Positions 21,472 to 32,769 of a stretch of DNA of 64,000 nt are shown here, piece by piece. The notes below the pieces were generated by a model, which saw only the letters and a list, made by a program, of their open reading frames with translations, had not been told where the DNA came from and did no database searches. The position numbers and the translations under genes are program-made. The DNA is taken from positions 496,001 to 560,000 of the forward strand of contig MBPM02000040.1 of NCBI GenBank assembly GCA_001695595.3, written 5' to 3'. Source of the stretch: Plasmopara viticola. Taxonomy: Eukaryota; Oomycota; Peronosporomycetes; Peronosporales; Peronosporaceae. Position 1 is the first letter of the stretch; each line of letters opens with the position of its first letter.

Positions 21472-22464
21472 ATGAGCCCAATAACGAACCCGAACGAGAT
21501 CCTCAGCGACGACAACTACTTCCTGTGGGAGTTTAACGCCCGCATGGCATTGGCCAGGAAGGGCCTCCTTGATCATCTCGAGGTGAAGCCAGAAGACGCA
21601 GTGAACGCCCCCGCCCAATGGAAAGCCGCCGATGTGAAGGCGCTGGCTGTGGTGTCGAAGCTGTTGAGTCCAACGTACCAGATGATGGTGAGAGAAGCCA
21701 ATTCTGCATGGGAAGCATGGCAAATTCTGCGTGCATTCTTCATGAAGCAGAGTCTCCACAACCGTGTGCAGCTGCGCAAGCAACTCCACGAGTTCGCGAT
21801 GGCCAGTGGTGAGAGTCTCATGGAGCATCTGGTGCAGTTCGATAAATTGTGTGCGAAGTTGGCTGCGGTTGGTGACGCTCTGCCTGAAGAGGAGAAGCTG
21901 GTGATCCTCCTTGGTAGTGTGCCAAGTGAGTACGACGCGATGGTGCGACTCATCGAAGCGCGCGACCGTGTGACACTTCTGGATGCAAAAGAGATGCTCC
22001 GACGCGAATATGAGATGATTCAGAAACGCGAGGTGAAGGAGCAAGCATTCAAGGCGACGGTGAGTGATGTTGGTGGAAGGTTCCAGAATGGGCGTGGAGG
22101 CCGACGTGGACGAAATGCCAAGGGACACGGACGCAAAGGGCATAATGGTGGTGACAAGAAGGAGTTCAAGGGCCGATGCTATGAATGCCACGAAGCTGGC
22201 CACAAGAAGCAAGATTGCCCGAGGCTGACGGGCAATGCCGGTGGTTCGGAGTTCGCGTTCTCCGCTATGACCGCTGGTGGTGAGCGATCATCCACCTGGC
22301 TCCTTGATAGTGGAGCCAGCTCGCACATGACTACGGATCGGAATGATTTTTCGGAGTACCGCCCGCTTACAGAACCAATCGAGATCATGGTGGCAAATGG
22401 CCAGCGGGTTGCCGCCATAGGTATGGGTACCGTGCGAGTTAATTTACCGGAGGCGTGCGGGTGA
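21472..22464 (+). pseudogene. Copia copy 1 gag and protease
   Basis: Starts MSPITNPNEILSDDNYF. The ATG lies inside the primer-binding site, and its complement CAT is the anticodon of the presumed primer. The Copia gag core is followed by the zinc knuckle CYECHEAGHKKQDC (C-x2-C-x4-H-x4-C) and the aspartic protease box LLDSGASSHM. A missing T near 22443 shifts the frame before integrase; copies 2 and 3 have it. Confidence 0.9.
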
Positions 22465-22605
22465 AGTTGACGGATGTTCTCCACGTTCAGAATTTGGACC
22501 GAAAGCTACTGTCGGTTCCTGCACTCATGTCCAAGAATCTCGCTGTGCAGTTCGACAAGACCGGTGCCTCCATCTCGCTGAATGGCCGTGTTATTGTTCG
22601 AGTCC

Positions 22606-24313
22606 TCGGTTTGGGAAACTGTACGCGTGTGAACTAAAGTACAGAACGGAAGGCAACGCGTATACGGCATTTGATGGTGAGTCAAGTGATAAAGCCTACG
22701 AAGTCATTCACGCGCGCCTGGGACACGTCTCCGATACCAAGCTAAAGTTAATTGCTCGCGCGTGCGATGGTGTCCCCCCTATGGCTTTGTTTCAATCGGA
22801 TGGTGGTGTTTGCAGTGGCTGTGCGCAAGGAAAAATGACCACGAGCTCGTACGCGCACCAATCGGGTAGCGAGATAAAGACAGGTCGCCCATTCGAGATT
22901 GTGCACACGGATGTGATGGGGCCAATAAAACCGAAGTCCAAGGGTGGTGCGGTATACATCGTGGTCTTCGTGGACGACTTCAGCCGAGTAGTGTTCGTCA
23001 ACTTCATCAAGCAGAAGTCTCAAGTGTTCGATTGCTTCAAGGCATTTTGCACTCAGGTTAAGGTGCAACACGGCTGCAAGGTGATGTGTGTTCGTAGTGA
23101 CAACGGTGGTGAATATGTGAGCAAGCGCTTCGGCAAGTTCTGTGCGTCCAAAGGGATCATTCACCAGACGAGTGCGCCATACAGCCCCCAGCAAAATGGG
23201 ACCGCTGAGCGTATGAACCGGACACTAGCTGACATGGCCCGATCGATGCTACACTACATGCGAGTGGACCGTGTGTGGTGCGCTGAAGCGTTTCGGACTG
23301 CAGCTTACATCGTCAACCGTATCCCGAATACTGCGCGACCGGATCAGAGCCCCCTCGAAGTATTAACCGGAAAGCGCCAGTCACTCGAAGACCTTCGTGT
23401 GTTTGGTGCTCGTGGCTACGTACATGTTGACAAGCCAAACGTAGGCAAACTTGATCCTCGAGCTCACCGTTGCCTCTTCCTTGGATACGCTGATGGTTCG
23501 AAAGCATACCGTGTGTGGGATTACGACGACGAGCGCATCGTGATTTCGCGATCGGTGCATCTGAATGAGCGACCACCAGACACGTTCCATGCCGTCAGTG
23601 ATGACTCAAGTTGCTTTCCTTGGGTGGTTAGCATCAATGATCACGATTCCGTGAGTTATATTCCGCCACCGCGACCAGTGAATGAGAACGACCATGATGC
23701 AACTGCGGATGTCGACGATGCCGCCGACGTTGAAATGGAAGAAGTGCCCCCTACTGATGCTCAAGTCTCACCCGTTCCTACTGATGCTTTGGACAGGGGG
23801 AGTAACAGCCAGATGCAAGTTGTCCAGCGCATCAGTCCTGCCACTGCTACCGAAGATCAGCAGATGCAGCTCGCCCAGCGTCCTGATTGCGATATCGTCC
23901 CGCACTCACAACATCCAAGTCGGTCGATCGATCGCCCCGCCATCGTCCAACATCTCAACCCGAGCCTTGACCTCGTCCGTGCTGCCGGATGTGATCCGTG
24001 CGCACCGTCAGCAATAATCCCTCATGGTGAAGGTGTTGGCGTCGGCGTCGATGCATCAGAGAATCGCATAGTGTTCAGTGGTGGTTCCATTCGCCCTCGG
24101 TCGATCACGTATGAACAACCGCATCTACTGACTGATGGAGATATGCCTTTGCATCTTGGTGGCGCTGAAATGACGATGAGCCAGAACCAGAAAGCAAGCG
24201 ACCACGCCTGGATGAGTACGAAATTGCGTTGGCGGTGTCTGAGCTGCCTACATCATACTCTGAAGCAATGGCGGCCCCTGACGCTCCACAATGGAAGGAA
24301 GCTATTCGTGTAG
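22606..24313 (+). pseudogene. Copia copy 1 integrase region
   Basis: The frame resumes after a missing C near 22605 (a defect shared with copy 2). It carries the HHCC domain (HARLGHVSDTK, CSGCAQGK) and the integrase core with D (VHTDVMGP), D (VRSDNGGEY) and E (QQNGTAERMNR). Unlike copies 2 and 3 it keeps the G near 24099, so it reads on past their stop into the RT linker, until a missing base near 24170 shifts it. Confidence 0.9.
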
Positions 24314-25818
24314 AGATTCGGTCGCATGTGCGGAGCCACACGTGGGACATGGTGCGACGACCTCAAGGAAACAAGGTGATCGGATGCAAATGGGTATTCG
24401 CGAAGAAGTACGACGAGAATGGAGCGGTTAAGCGATACAAGGCACGTCTGGTCGCTCGAGGTTTCCTCCAGACTCGCGGCATAGACTATACCCACACATA
24501 CTCACCAGTGGCAAGCATGAACACGATCCGGGTCTTTCTCGCATTGTACTGCTCTCGACGCCTCATGATTCGCCAGTTTGACATTGAGACCGCATTTCTA
24601 AATGGAAAGCTTGACGAAACAGTGTTTATAAATCCCCCTGAAGGAGTGAATGTGGCGCCGGAATTGGTTTGCAGACTCCGCCGCAGCCTCTATGGACTCA
24701 AGCAAGCTGCAGCTGTGTGGCACCGTACCATCCGCGACGTGTTCAAGCGTCTAGGTTTCAAACAGTGTCGAGCTGATCCTTGTCTCTTCGTTCGACGAAA
24801 TGACAGTGACCCAGCGGCCGCGGTTTTTGTGGTGCTTTACGTGGACGATCTACTTGTTGGCTGCAAAACAGAGGAACAAGCGCGATCCGTGTGTACTGGT
24901 CTCGCGTCGCACTTCACGGTCAAATCACTCGGTGATGTTCGTTTCGTTCTCGGGATGGAAGTACTTCACGATCGGAAACGTGGTGAAATGGTGGTGAAGC
25001 AATCTCAGTTTATAACCAAGTTGCTCGAGCGTTTTGGTCAAGTATCTGCTCATGGTGTCCGCAACCCAATGGTGATCGGTCAAGATCTCAGCCCATCCGA
25101 CAAGCACGGTGTATGCACAGACAAAAATAAGTACCGCGAACTAATCGGATCAATGCTGTACGTTGCCAATGCCACACGTCCCGACATTGGCTACGTGCTG
25201 TCGATACTCTCTCAGTACCTCGATACGCCGCGTGAGATGCATTGGAATGCTGCGTTACGTGTACTTCGCTACCTCAAGGCCACTGATTCGATCGGCATCC
25301 ACTACACGTCAAAGGGCAAAAATATCGTGACATACTGCGACGCGAACTGGGGTGGTGATAAGGAAACGCGACGTTCGGCGTCTGGTGTGATGGTGAAGAT
25401 GGCTGACGGTCCGGTCATCTACAAGAGCAAGCGTCAAGCGACCGTCGCGTTATCAACTGCTGAAGCCGAGTACATGGCTCTCGCACTTACCGCTCAAGAA
25501 GTACTGTGGCTGCGTTTCCTCCTCACAGAAATGGGTGTAAGCGTGTCGAGTGCGTCGACGATCTACATGGACAACCAGTCGGCGATTAGTATGGCAACTA
25601 ACCACGGATACACCCCACGCGCCAAGCACATCGACCTCCGAGCTCACTTCGTCCGTGACTACGTCGAAAAGGGCACCATCAAGGTGGAGTACGTACCATC
25701 GGAGTCTAAGCTAGCGGATATGTTAACGAAGGCCATTCCGACGCCACGCTTTGTGGAGCTTCGTGACGCATGCGGACTTGTGGACTGTCAAGTTGAGGGG
25801 GAGTGTAACGACCTCTAA
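24229..25818 (+). CDS. Copia copy 1 reverse transcriptase and RNase H
   Basis: 529-codon frame with all RVT_2 landmarks: CKWVFAKKYDENG, YKARLVARGF, TYSPVASMNTIR, LYGLKQAAAVWH and an intact catalytic box YVDDLLVG. The RNase H region follows (YCDANWGGD, STAEAEYMAL, MDNQSAI, RAKHIDLRAHFV). It ends just inside the 3' LTR. It would normally be the end of one gag-pol polyprotein and has no obvious start of its own. Confidence 0.88.
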   Translation: MAVSELPTSYSEAMAAPDAPQWKEAIRVEIRSHVRSHTWDMVRRPQGNKVIGCKWVFAKKYDENGAVKRYKARLVARGFLQTRGIDYTHTYSPVASMNTIRVFLALYCSRRLMIRQFDIETAFLNGKLDETVFINPPEGVNVAPELVCRLRRSLYGLKQAAAVWHRTIRDVFKRLGFKQCRADPCLFVRRNDSDPAAAVFVVLYVDDLLVGCKTEEQARSVCTGLASHFTVKSLGDVRFVLGMEVLHDRKRGEMVVKQSQFITKLLERFGQVSAHGVRNPMVIGQDLSPSDKHGVCTDKNKYRELIGSMLYVANATRPDIGYVLSILSQYLDTPREMHWNAALRVLRYLKATDSIGIHYTSKGKNIVTYCDANWGGDKETRRSASGVMVKMADGPVIYKSKRQATVALSTAEAEYMALALTAQEVLWLRFLLTEMGVSVSSASTIYMDNQSAISMATNHGYTPRAKHIDLRAHFVRDYVEKGTIKVEYVPSESKLADMLTKAIPTPRFVELRDACGLVDCQVEGECNDL

Positions 25819-25983
25819 TTGGGTGTCCCACAGTATGTGCCAACTTGACATATAAGAGAAATAGTCACATTCTAGAATATCGAGACAGAAGAACACGTGG
25901 CTACAAGTGAGTCAGAGCCGATAGTTTGCTTTATTATTATGAATTTACTTTCCATTTTGCACTGCGACAATCACATTGTTATA
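25804..25983 (+). repeat. 3' LTR, Copia copy 1
   Basis: 180 bp, directly after GAGGGGGAG, ending GTTATA before the target-site duplicate GTCGG. It also supplies the stop codon of the truncated CRN frame on the opposite strand. Confidence 0.95.
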
Positions 25984-26622
25984 GTCGGCAATGGGAATAA
26001 CCCAATGGGGCCCACTATCCTTCACTGCTCTATAATAATTTCGTCGATGGATGCCTAGCAGCTGCTGTACTGCAAGATCGCGATTGACGAAAAACAAATC
26101 GCCGGTCGCGAGTGAAAAGACTGGTTCGACTCCAGACTTCCAAACCCATTTTGATCCATGATATCCAGCAAGACTTTGCGCAACCTTGACTCTTTTGGGA
26201 AAAGATTCGGTCTGATATGGGATACTGATGCCGGTTGCATGCGGAGGAGATGCATTTGGCGGCTCATCGGTTGGCACCACCACCAGCACATTCACTGGGC
26301 CATTTCCTGCTGCAACTTGGTGTTTATCGATTTGGTGCCGCACATCTTTCTCCGAAAGGCCGACAACACTGATTTCCGCCCGCGCAGCACCCAAATGTGT
26401 CAAACCACTGATGTCACTCACACCTTTGACCGCATTTTCAGTCAGCCATGTGGCGCCTTTCATGGCCAAGAACAGCTGCACTCGATCGGCATCGCACTTG
26501 ATTGTGCGGGATTTTTTTTCCTTGATGGCTTTCTTCAAGTCATCAACCGTGTCGCTCTCATCCACCCGCACAGAGAACGCGCTTCCAGTCGCTCCATCCA
26601 CCGCACAAAACAGCTTCACCAT
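25945..26622 (-). CDS. CRN copy D, Crinkler header fused to an LTR-encoded tail (225 codons)
   Basis: Intact frame from the normal CRN start through VQLFLAMKG and VNVLVVVP to WVIPIAD. The Copia 3' LTR begins there and adds a short tail (YNNVIVAVQNGK) and a stop. The insertion falls a few codons before the P-loop, so the protein has the CRN header but no NTPase-like or C-terminal domain. The upstream region with its palindrome is retained. Copies F and I have the same intact frame. Whether it is expressed is unknown. Confidence 0.75.
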   Translation of the reverse strand: MVKLFCAVDGATGSAFSVRVDESDTVDDLKKAIKEKKSRTIKCDADRVQLFLAMKGATWLTENAVKGVSDISGLTHLGAARAEISVVGLSEKDVRHQIDKHQVAAGNGPVNVLVVVPTDEPPNASPPHATGISIPYQTESFPKRVKVAQSLAGYHGSKWVWKSGVEPVFSLATGDLFFVNRDLAVQQLLGIHRRNYYRAVKDSGPHWVIPIADYNNVIVAVQNGK

Positions 26623-26748
26623 CCTTCCTTTTGTTTTCTGACTGCAGAAACCAATTTACACCTCGTTTTCAGGGTTTTATTCGAACGATGGTTTCCGGAA
26701 ATAACCTCCAATGGGGTTGAAATCTCGGCTTGAAAACCATTTCCAAAT

Positions 26749-26930
26749 GATACCGGTATCGGTCAATAGTATAATACCAGTACGACAATACTCAGTCAGT
26801 CTAAACAATGTTATAGCATTAACGTTAAATTGTTAGTGCGAAAAAAGAACTGATCAGATTAATCAATGCAAATAGACTTGTGATGAAATTCCTGTCAATG
26901 TGCTAGTATTGCGTCATCGTGGGCGATGAC
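26749..26930. promoter_or_regulatory. Upstream region of CRN copy D: palindrome and stem-loop
   Basis: GATACCGGTATC at 26749-26760 and the stem-loop at 26913-26930, still in place upstream of the Copia-truncated gene. Confidence 0.5.
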
Positions 26931-27211
26931 AGTGTACAACGTCCGCTGACTTATGTCAACTGTCATTTAAATACTTTAAGAGCGCAGCGCTTGAGCACTT
27001 CAAGTTAAGGCCTTTTACATCTGCTCGGCACCTTCGTTCACTCTGTCGTTTCTTTCATACACGCCGCCCACATACGCAGCCCATAGCTCAAATTAATTGC
27101 TGTGCTGACGCTTGTCTTCAATCTTTAAGTCCAACTCTGTCATAGGTCAGCCCCTTTTAAATCATGCTCGTATGTGACACTGTAGCAGGCGAATGTTGAT
27201 GTGTGTCGACA

Positions 27212-27328
27212 ATGGCGTCGCACTCTCTTTCGAACGTCGTGCTCCGATTTGAGCAGGTATTTTCTAATACCTTAGCAGCATGGACATGCGATGACCATCT
27301 GCTAAAAGAGTTTAGTGATCAACTTTAA
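27212..27328 (+). CDS. 38-codon small ORF in the CRN gap, copy 4
   Basis: Same 117-base frame as the other gap ORFs. It points toward the end of CRN copy E. Confidence 0.35.
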   Translation: MASHSLSNVVLRFEQVFSNTLAAWTCDDHLLKEFSDQL

Positions 27329-27524
27329 TTGGCTAAGCTAAGAAAATCACATGCAACTGTTCGAACTTCTTATGCATGTCATCTTCAGACTTGCAGGAGT
27401 GCGCAAGTAAAATTTCGCACTTGATGAATTTGTGTGTGCGTATCAACTACAACGCCTATTAACGATTATCGTCGAGGCCTTACTTGGGCATTTTGCAACC
27501 TTTGAGAACAATGAATTGTCTCTT

Positions 27525-29925
27525 TTACGATTTTTCAAAGAAGTCTACTTCGACTTTTGAGATGATCACTTCTAATTCCTTCGATAACACAGGGTCCTCC
27601 CAAATACCAAAAAAGCGCGCCCGATTCGACGGTGTTGATAGATTCAGCAAAATCACTTCCTGAATAAATGGATAGCCCAGAGCTGGCACCGACACCGACT
27701 TTCGCGTGTCGAACTTATCTGATAGCGTCTTGTTGTACTTCGTTGCGCACACCACCAGCACATTTAAGCGCTTCTGCATATTTCGACGCTCCAGAAACAT
27801 GCAGTTAAAAAAAAAAGACATTACATTCCTTCCTCAAGTGAGCTTCACAGAACTCGGCTGATCTAAAGATTTTTACTGCAAGACCAAGCGTCAGGATTAT
27901 GTCATCAGTCTGTGTCATCAATAACGCATCACTTGATGACGATTTTGAAAGCGGCTTCAAACAAATACTAGTCGCCATATTTTGACGCATGTCTGCTTCA
28001 ATCATCTGCAGCAACAGCGGCCACGCACTTGGGTCGGCCGTCGGTGAATCAAGTTTCGGATGTTTCATTCCTTTATCTGTTATCTTCGGAATTGGTCGAG
28101 TGTCGCCATTGAATGACACGTGACTGCACATCCCAAAAGCTTGACTCTGATTGAAGTACTCAGGCAAACCGTCTGTTAGTATTCGAGCAGAACTAAACAT
28201 TTCTTGAAATCGTTTGAGACAAATCCACTCAAACACGGTAGAATTCTCGATCGAGAAGTTGTCGCCTGCAATTGCATGGATGTAGTCTTGGAATGGCAAA
28301 AGTATTGCAAAATAAGCTGAAGTATAAATGGCGTCGCATAAAGCTTCGCCTGCTCCACCGTTCCTTCCCATGCAATGCAGCAGTTGTTGGCAATAACATC
28401 CAGCGAGATCTGTCCTTCACCAACATACTCTACTTGTCTTGTGAGGTCTGCACATTCTCCACGGGTTATTATATCCAGCAATTCGACGCGTGCTCTCTGT
28501 ATTTTTTCAATTCGCCGTAAAACAACGTCCAATCTTCTATGTCGACTGGTTAATTGTACTCCATGAGTTCTGAAAACGATCGACACGTTTCAAACGCCAT
28601 CAGCAATGTACGTGGATGGCCACACGTCTGTTGAAAAAGATGCTGCACAACGTCATCAAGTTGAGAGCCATCCAACCCACATACTTCTTTGATCGTCTTG
28701 TTTTCCACATTATCGACAAACGTTTTCTCCATAATTGTCTTGATCGCTTCGGGTCGAAGGAGGTGGATACTCAGTCGAGAAATTGTGAAAGGGCTCTGCA
28801 CGAGTTGCGCCTGGGCGGGTCTCATCCTCACATAGCTGAGAAAAGACCCACGCCCAAGGAACACGAAGAAAACATTTTTCATCATAAACCACTTACCAAC
28901 AATATTAAGGCAGAACTTCATGAAGTGCTCGCGACTGTCCAAATAACCCGAATTGTCTGCCTCAAACGCAGCACCAATCTCATCCAGCACAATAAACAGC
29001 GGCCCGACTTCGTCTGTCAAGTCTTCTAGAAAGGTTGCCACGTCTTGTGGTGGATTTAAGAGAATACCAGGTGGCTTCTCAAACATCTCACGGAGCTTCA
29101 TAATCAGCCGACGAACCATTATCGCATCGAGGGACGGCTTAACAGGTCACCACGGTCAAATGTGATATGAACGGTGCGGCATGCACCAAGAGTTTTCTGA
29201 AAATCGTCTTGACCAGCACCCTTCCAAGATACGCGGCACTTTTGTATGTAATGATTCCCAAATGATGATTTGCCCATACCAACGACGTTGTCGGCAATGG
29301 GAATAACCCAATGGGGCCCACTATCCTTCACTGCTCTATAATAATTTCGTCGGTGAATGCCTTGCAGCTGCTGTACTGCAAGGTCGCGATTGACGAAAAA
29401 CATTCTGTTATTCGCGAGTGAATAGACTGGTTCGACTTCAGACTTCCAAACCCATTTTGATCCATGATACCCAGCAAGACTTTGCGCAACCTTGACTCTC
29501 TTGGGAAAAGGTCCGGTATGATATGGGATACTGATGCCGGTTGCATGCGGAGGCGATGCAGTCGGCGGCTCATCGGGTGGCACCACCACCAGCACATTCA
29601 CAGGGCCATTTCCTGCTGCAACTTGGTGTTTATCGATTTGGTGCCGCACATCTTTCTCCGAAAGGCCGACAACACTGATTTCTGCCCGCGCAGCACCCAA
29701 ATGTGTCAAACCACTGATGTCACTCACACCTTTGACCGCATTTTCAGTCAGCCATGTGGCGCCTTCATGGCCAAGAACAGCTGCACTTGATCGGCATCGC
29801 ACTTGATTGTGCGGGATTTTCTTTCTTGATGGCTTTCTTCAAGTCATCAACCGTGTCGCTCTCATCCACCGCACAGAGAACGCGCTTCCAGTCGCTCCAT
29901 TCACCGCACAAAACAGCTTCACCAT
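27525..29925 (-). pseudogene. CRN copy E, Crinkler pseudogene
   Basis: Full-length relative of copies G and J (it has [13 protein letters not shown] and [11 protein letters not shown]), broken many times. The header loses single bases near 29764, 29823 and 29868. One base is missing near 29140, there is an EYN-stop at about 28550, and single-base losses occur near 28484 and 28299. The poly-A tract at 27807-27816 has 10 A and is out of frame. Longest open pieces are 29119-29802, 28550-29119 and 27805-28371. Most lesions are one base in a short run, so some may be sequencing errors. Confidence 0.85.
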
Positions 29926-30051
29926 CCTTCCTTTTGTTTTCTGACTGCAGAAACCAATTTACACCTCGTTTTCAGGGTTTTATTTGAACGATGGTTTCCG
30001 GAAATAACCTCCAATGGGGTTGAAATCTCGGCTCTGAAACCAGTTCCAAAT

Positions 30052-30232
30052 GATACCGGTATCGGTCAATAGTATAATCCAGTACGACAATACTCCGTCA
30101 GTCTAAACAATGTTATAGCATTAACGTTAAATTGTTAGTGCGAAAAAAGAACTGATCAGATTAATCAATGCAAATAGACTTGTGATGAAATTCCTGTCAA
30201 TGTGCTAGTATTGCGTCATCGTGGGCGATGAC
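30052..30232. promoter_or_regulatory. Upstream region of CRN copy E: palindrome and stem-loop
   Basis: GATACCGGTATC at 30052-30063 and the stem-loop at 30215-30232. Confidence 0.5.
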
Positions 30233-30513
30233 AGTGTACAACGTCCGCTGACTTATGTCGACTGTCATTTAAATACTTTAAGAGCGCAGCGCGTGAGCAC
30301 TTCAAGTTAAGGCCTTTTACATCTGCTCGGCACCTTCGTTCACTCTGTCGTTTCTTTCACACACGCCGCCCACATACGCAGCCCATAGCTCAAATTAATT
30401 GCTGTGCTGACGCTTGTCTTCAATCTTTGAGTCCAACTCTGTCATAGGTCAGCCCCTTTTAAATCATGCTCGTATGTGACACTGTAGCAGGCGAATGTTG
30501 ATGTGTGTCGACA

Positions 30514-30630
30514 ATGGCGTCGCACTCTCTTTCGAACGTCGTGCTCCGATTTGAGCAGGTATTTTCTAATACCTTAGCAGCATGGACATGCGATGACCAT
30601 CTGCTAAAAGAGTTTAGTGATCAACTTTAA
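30514..30630 (+). CDS. 38-codon small ORF in the CRN gap, copy 5
   Basis: Same 117-base frame. It points toward the end of CRN copy F. Confidence 0.35.
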   Translation: MASHSLSNVVLRFEQVFSNTLAAWTCDDHLLKEFSDQL

Positions 30631-30825
30631 TTGGCTAAGCTAAGAAAATCACATGCAACTGTTCGAACTTCGTATGCATGTCGTCTTCAAACTTGCAGGA
30701 GTGCGCGAGGAAAATCTCGCACTTGATGAATTTGTGTGTGCGTATCAACTACAACGCCTATTAACGATTATCGTCGAGGACTTGCTGGGCATTTTGCAAC
30801 CTTTGAGAACAATGAATTGTCTCTT

Positions 30826-32585
30826 TTACGATTTTTCAAAGAAGTCTACTTCGACTTTTGAGATGATCACTTCTAATTCCTTCGATAACACAGGGTCCTC
30901 CCAAATACCAAAAAAGCGCGCCCGATTCGACGGTGTTGATAGATCCAGCAAAATAACTTCTTGAATAAATGGGTAGCCCAGAGCTGGCATCGACACTGAC
31001 TTTCGCGTGTCGAACTTATCTGATAGCGTCTTGTTGTACTTCGTTGCGCACACCACCAGCACATTTAAGCGCTTCTGCATATTTCGACGCTCCAGAAACA
31101 TGCAGTTAAAAAAAAAAAGACATTACATTCCTTCCTCAAGTGAGCTTCACAGAATTCGGCTGATCTAAAGATTTTCACTGCAGACCAAGCGTCAGGATTA
31201 TGTCATCAGTCTGTGTCATCAATAACGCATCACTTGATGACGATTTTGAAAGCGGCTTCAAACAAATACTAGTCGCCATATTTTGACGCATGTCTGCTTC
31301 AATCATCTGCAGCAACAGCGGCCACGCACTTGGGTCGGCCGTCGGTGAATCAAGTTTCGGATGTTTCTTTCCTTTATCTGTTATCTTCGGAATTGGTCGA
31401 GTGTCGTCAGCGAATGACACGTGACTGCAAGTCCCAAAAGCTTGACTATAATTGAAGTACTCAGGCAAACCGTCTGTTAGTATTCGAGCAGAACTAAACA
31501 TTTCTTGAAATCGTTTGAGACAAATCCACTCAAACACGGTAGAATTCTCGATCGAGAAGTTGTCGCCTGCAATTGCATAGATGTAGTCTTGGAATGGCAA
31601 CAAGTATTGCAAAATAAGCTGAAGTATAAATGGCGTCGCATAAAGCTTCGCCTGCTCCACCGTTCCTTCCCATGCAATGCAGCAGTTGTTGGCATTAATA
31701 TCCAGCGAGATCTGTCCTTCACCAACATCCTCTACTTGTCTTGTGAGGTCTGCACATTCTCCACGGGTTATTATATCCAGCAATTCCGACACGTGCTCTT
31801 TCAATTCGCCGTAAAACAGCGTCGAATCTTCTATGTCGACTGGTTATTTGTACTCCATGAGTTCTGAAAACGATCGACACGTTTCAAACGCCATCAGCAA
31901 TGTACGTGGATGGCCACACGTCTGTTGAAAAAGATGCTGCACAACGTCATTAAGTCGAGAGCCATCCAATCCACATACTTCTTGATCGTCTTGTTCTTCA
32001 CATTATCGACAAACGTTTTCTCCATAATTGTCTTGATCGCTTCGGGTCGAAGGAGGTGGATACTCAGTCGAGAAAAGGTGAAAGGGCTCTGCATGAGTTG
32101 CGCCTGGGTGGTTCTCATCCTCAAATGGCTGAGAAACGATCCACGCCCAAGAAGCACGAAGAAAACATTTTTATCAATAACCACTTTCCAACAATATTAA
32201 GGCAGAACTTCATGAAGTGCTCGCGACTGTCCAAATAACCCAAATTGTCTGCCTTAAACGCAGCACCAATCTCATCCAGCACAATAAACAGCGGCCCAAC
32301 TTTGGTTGTCAAGTCTTCTATAAAGGTTTTCACGTTTTGTGGTGGATTTAAGAGAAATCAGGTGGCTTCTCAAACATCTCACAGAGCTTCATAATCAGCC
32401 GACAACCATTACTGCATCGAGGGACGGCTCCAACAGGTCACCACGGTCAAATGTGGTATGAAAGGTGCGGCATGCACCAAGAGATTTTTGAAAATCGTCT
32501 TGACCAGCACCCTTCCAAGATACGCGGCAATTTCGTATGTAATGATTCCCAAATGATGATTTGCCCAAACCAACGACGTTGTCGG
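30826..32585 (-). pseudogene. CRN copy F, 3' part cut off by a Copia insertion
   Basis: Nearly base-for-base the same as the 3' part of copy D, with the same stop, the same small deletions and the same Copia junction, 11.3 kb away. It differs by an 11-A run near 31109 (out of frame) and one missing base near 31182. It is the product of a segmental duplication, not of a second insertion. Confidence 0.85.
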
Positions 32586-32765
32586 TGTAACGACCTCTAA
32601 TTGGGTGTCCCACAGTATGTGCCAACTTGACATATAAGAGAAATAGTCACATTCTAGAATATCGAGACAGAAGAACACGTGGCTACAAGTGAGTTAGAGC
32701 CGATAGTTTGCTTTATTCCTATGAATTTACTTTCCATTTTGCACTGCGACAATCACATTGTTATA
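32586..32765 (+). repeat. 5' LTR, Copia copy 2
   Basis: 180 bp, identical in state to the 5' LTR of copy 1. Confidence 0.95.
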
Positions 32766-32769
32766 GGTT

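Larger units (their letters stand above)
21288..25983 (+). mobile_element. Ty1/Copia element in CRN copy D (copy 1 of 3)
   Basis: 4,696-bp element with two 180-bp LTRs, flanked by GTCGG on both sides (21283-21287 and 25984-25988). Ends are TGTAAC and GTTATA, so TG...TA and not the usual TG...CA. The primer-binding site GGTTATGAGCCC (21468-21479) is complementary to the tRNA-iMet anticodon stem-loop. The polypurine tract GAGGGGGAG lies just before the 3' LTR. Order is gag, knuckle, protease, integrase, RT, RNase H. Three one-base frame breaks (near 22443, 22605 and 24170) split the polyprotein. It runs opposite to the CRN gene it interrupts. Confidence 0.95.

Noticed and set aside
21463..22212. 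249-codon frame on - opposite Copia gag (also at 32761 and 47361)
   Set aside because: Antisense of gag with His/Leu-rich composition typical of a complementary frame. No independent support.
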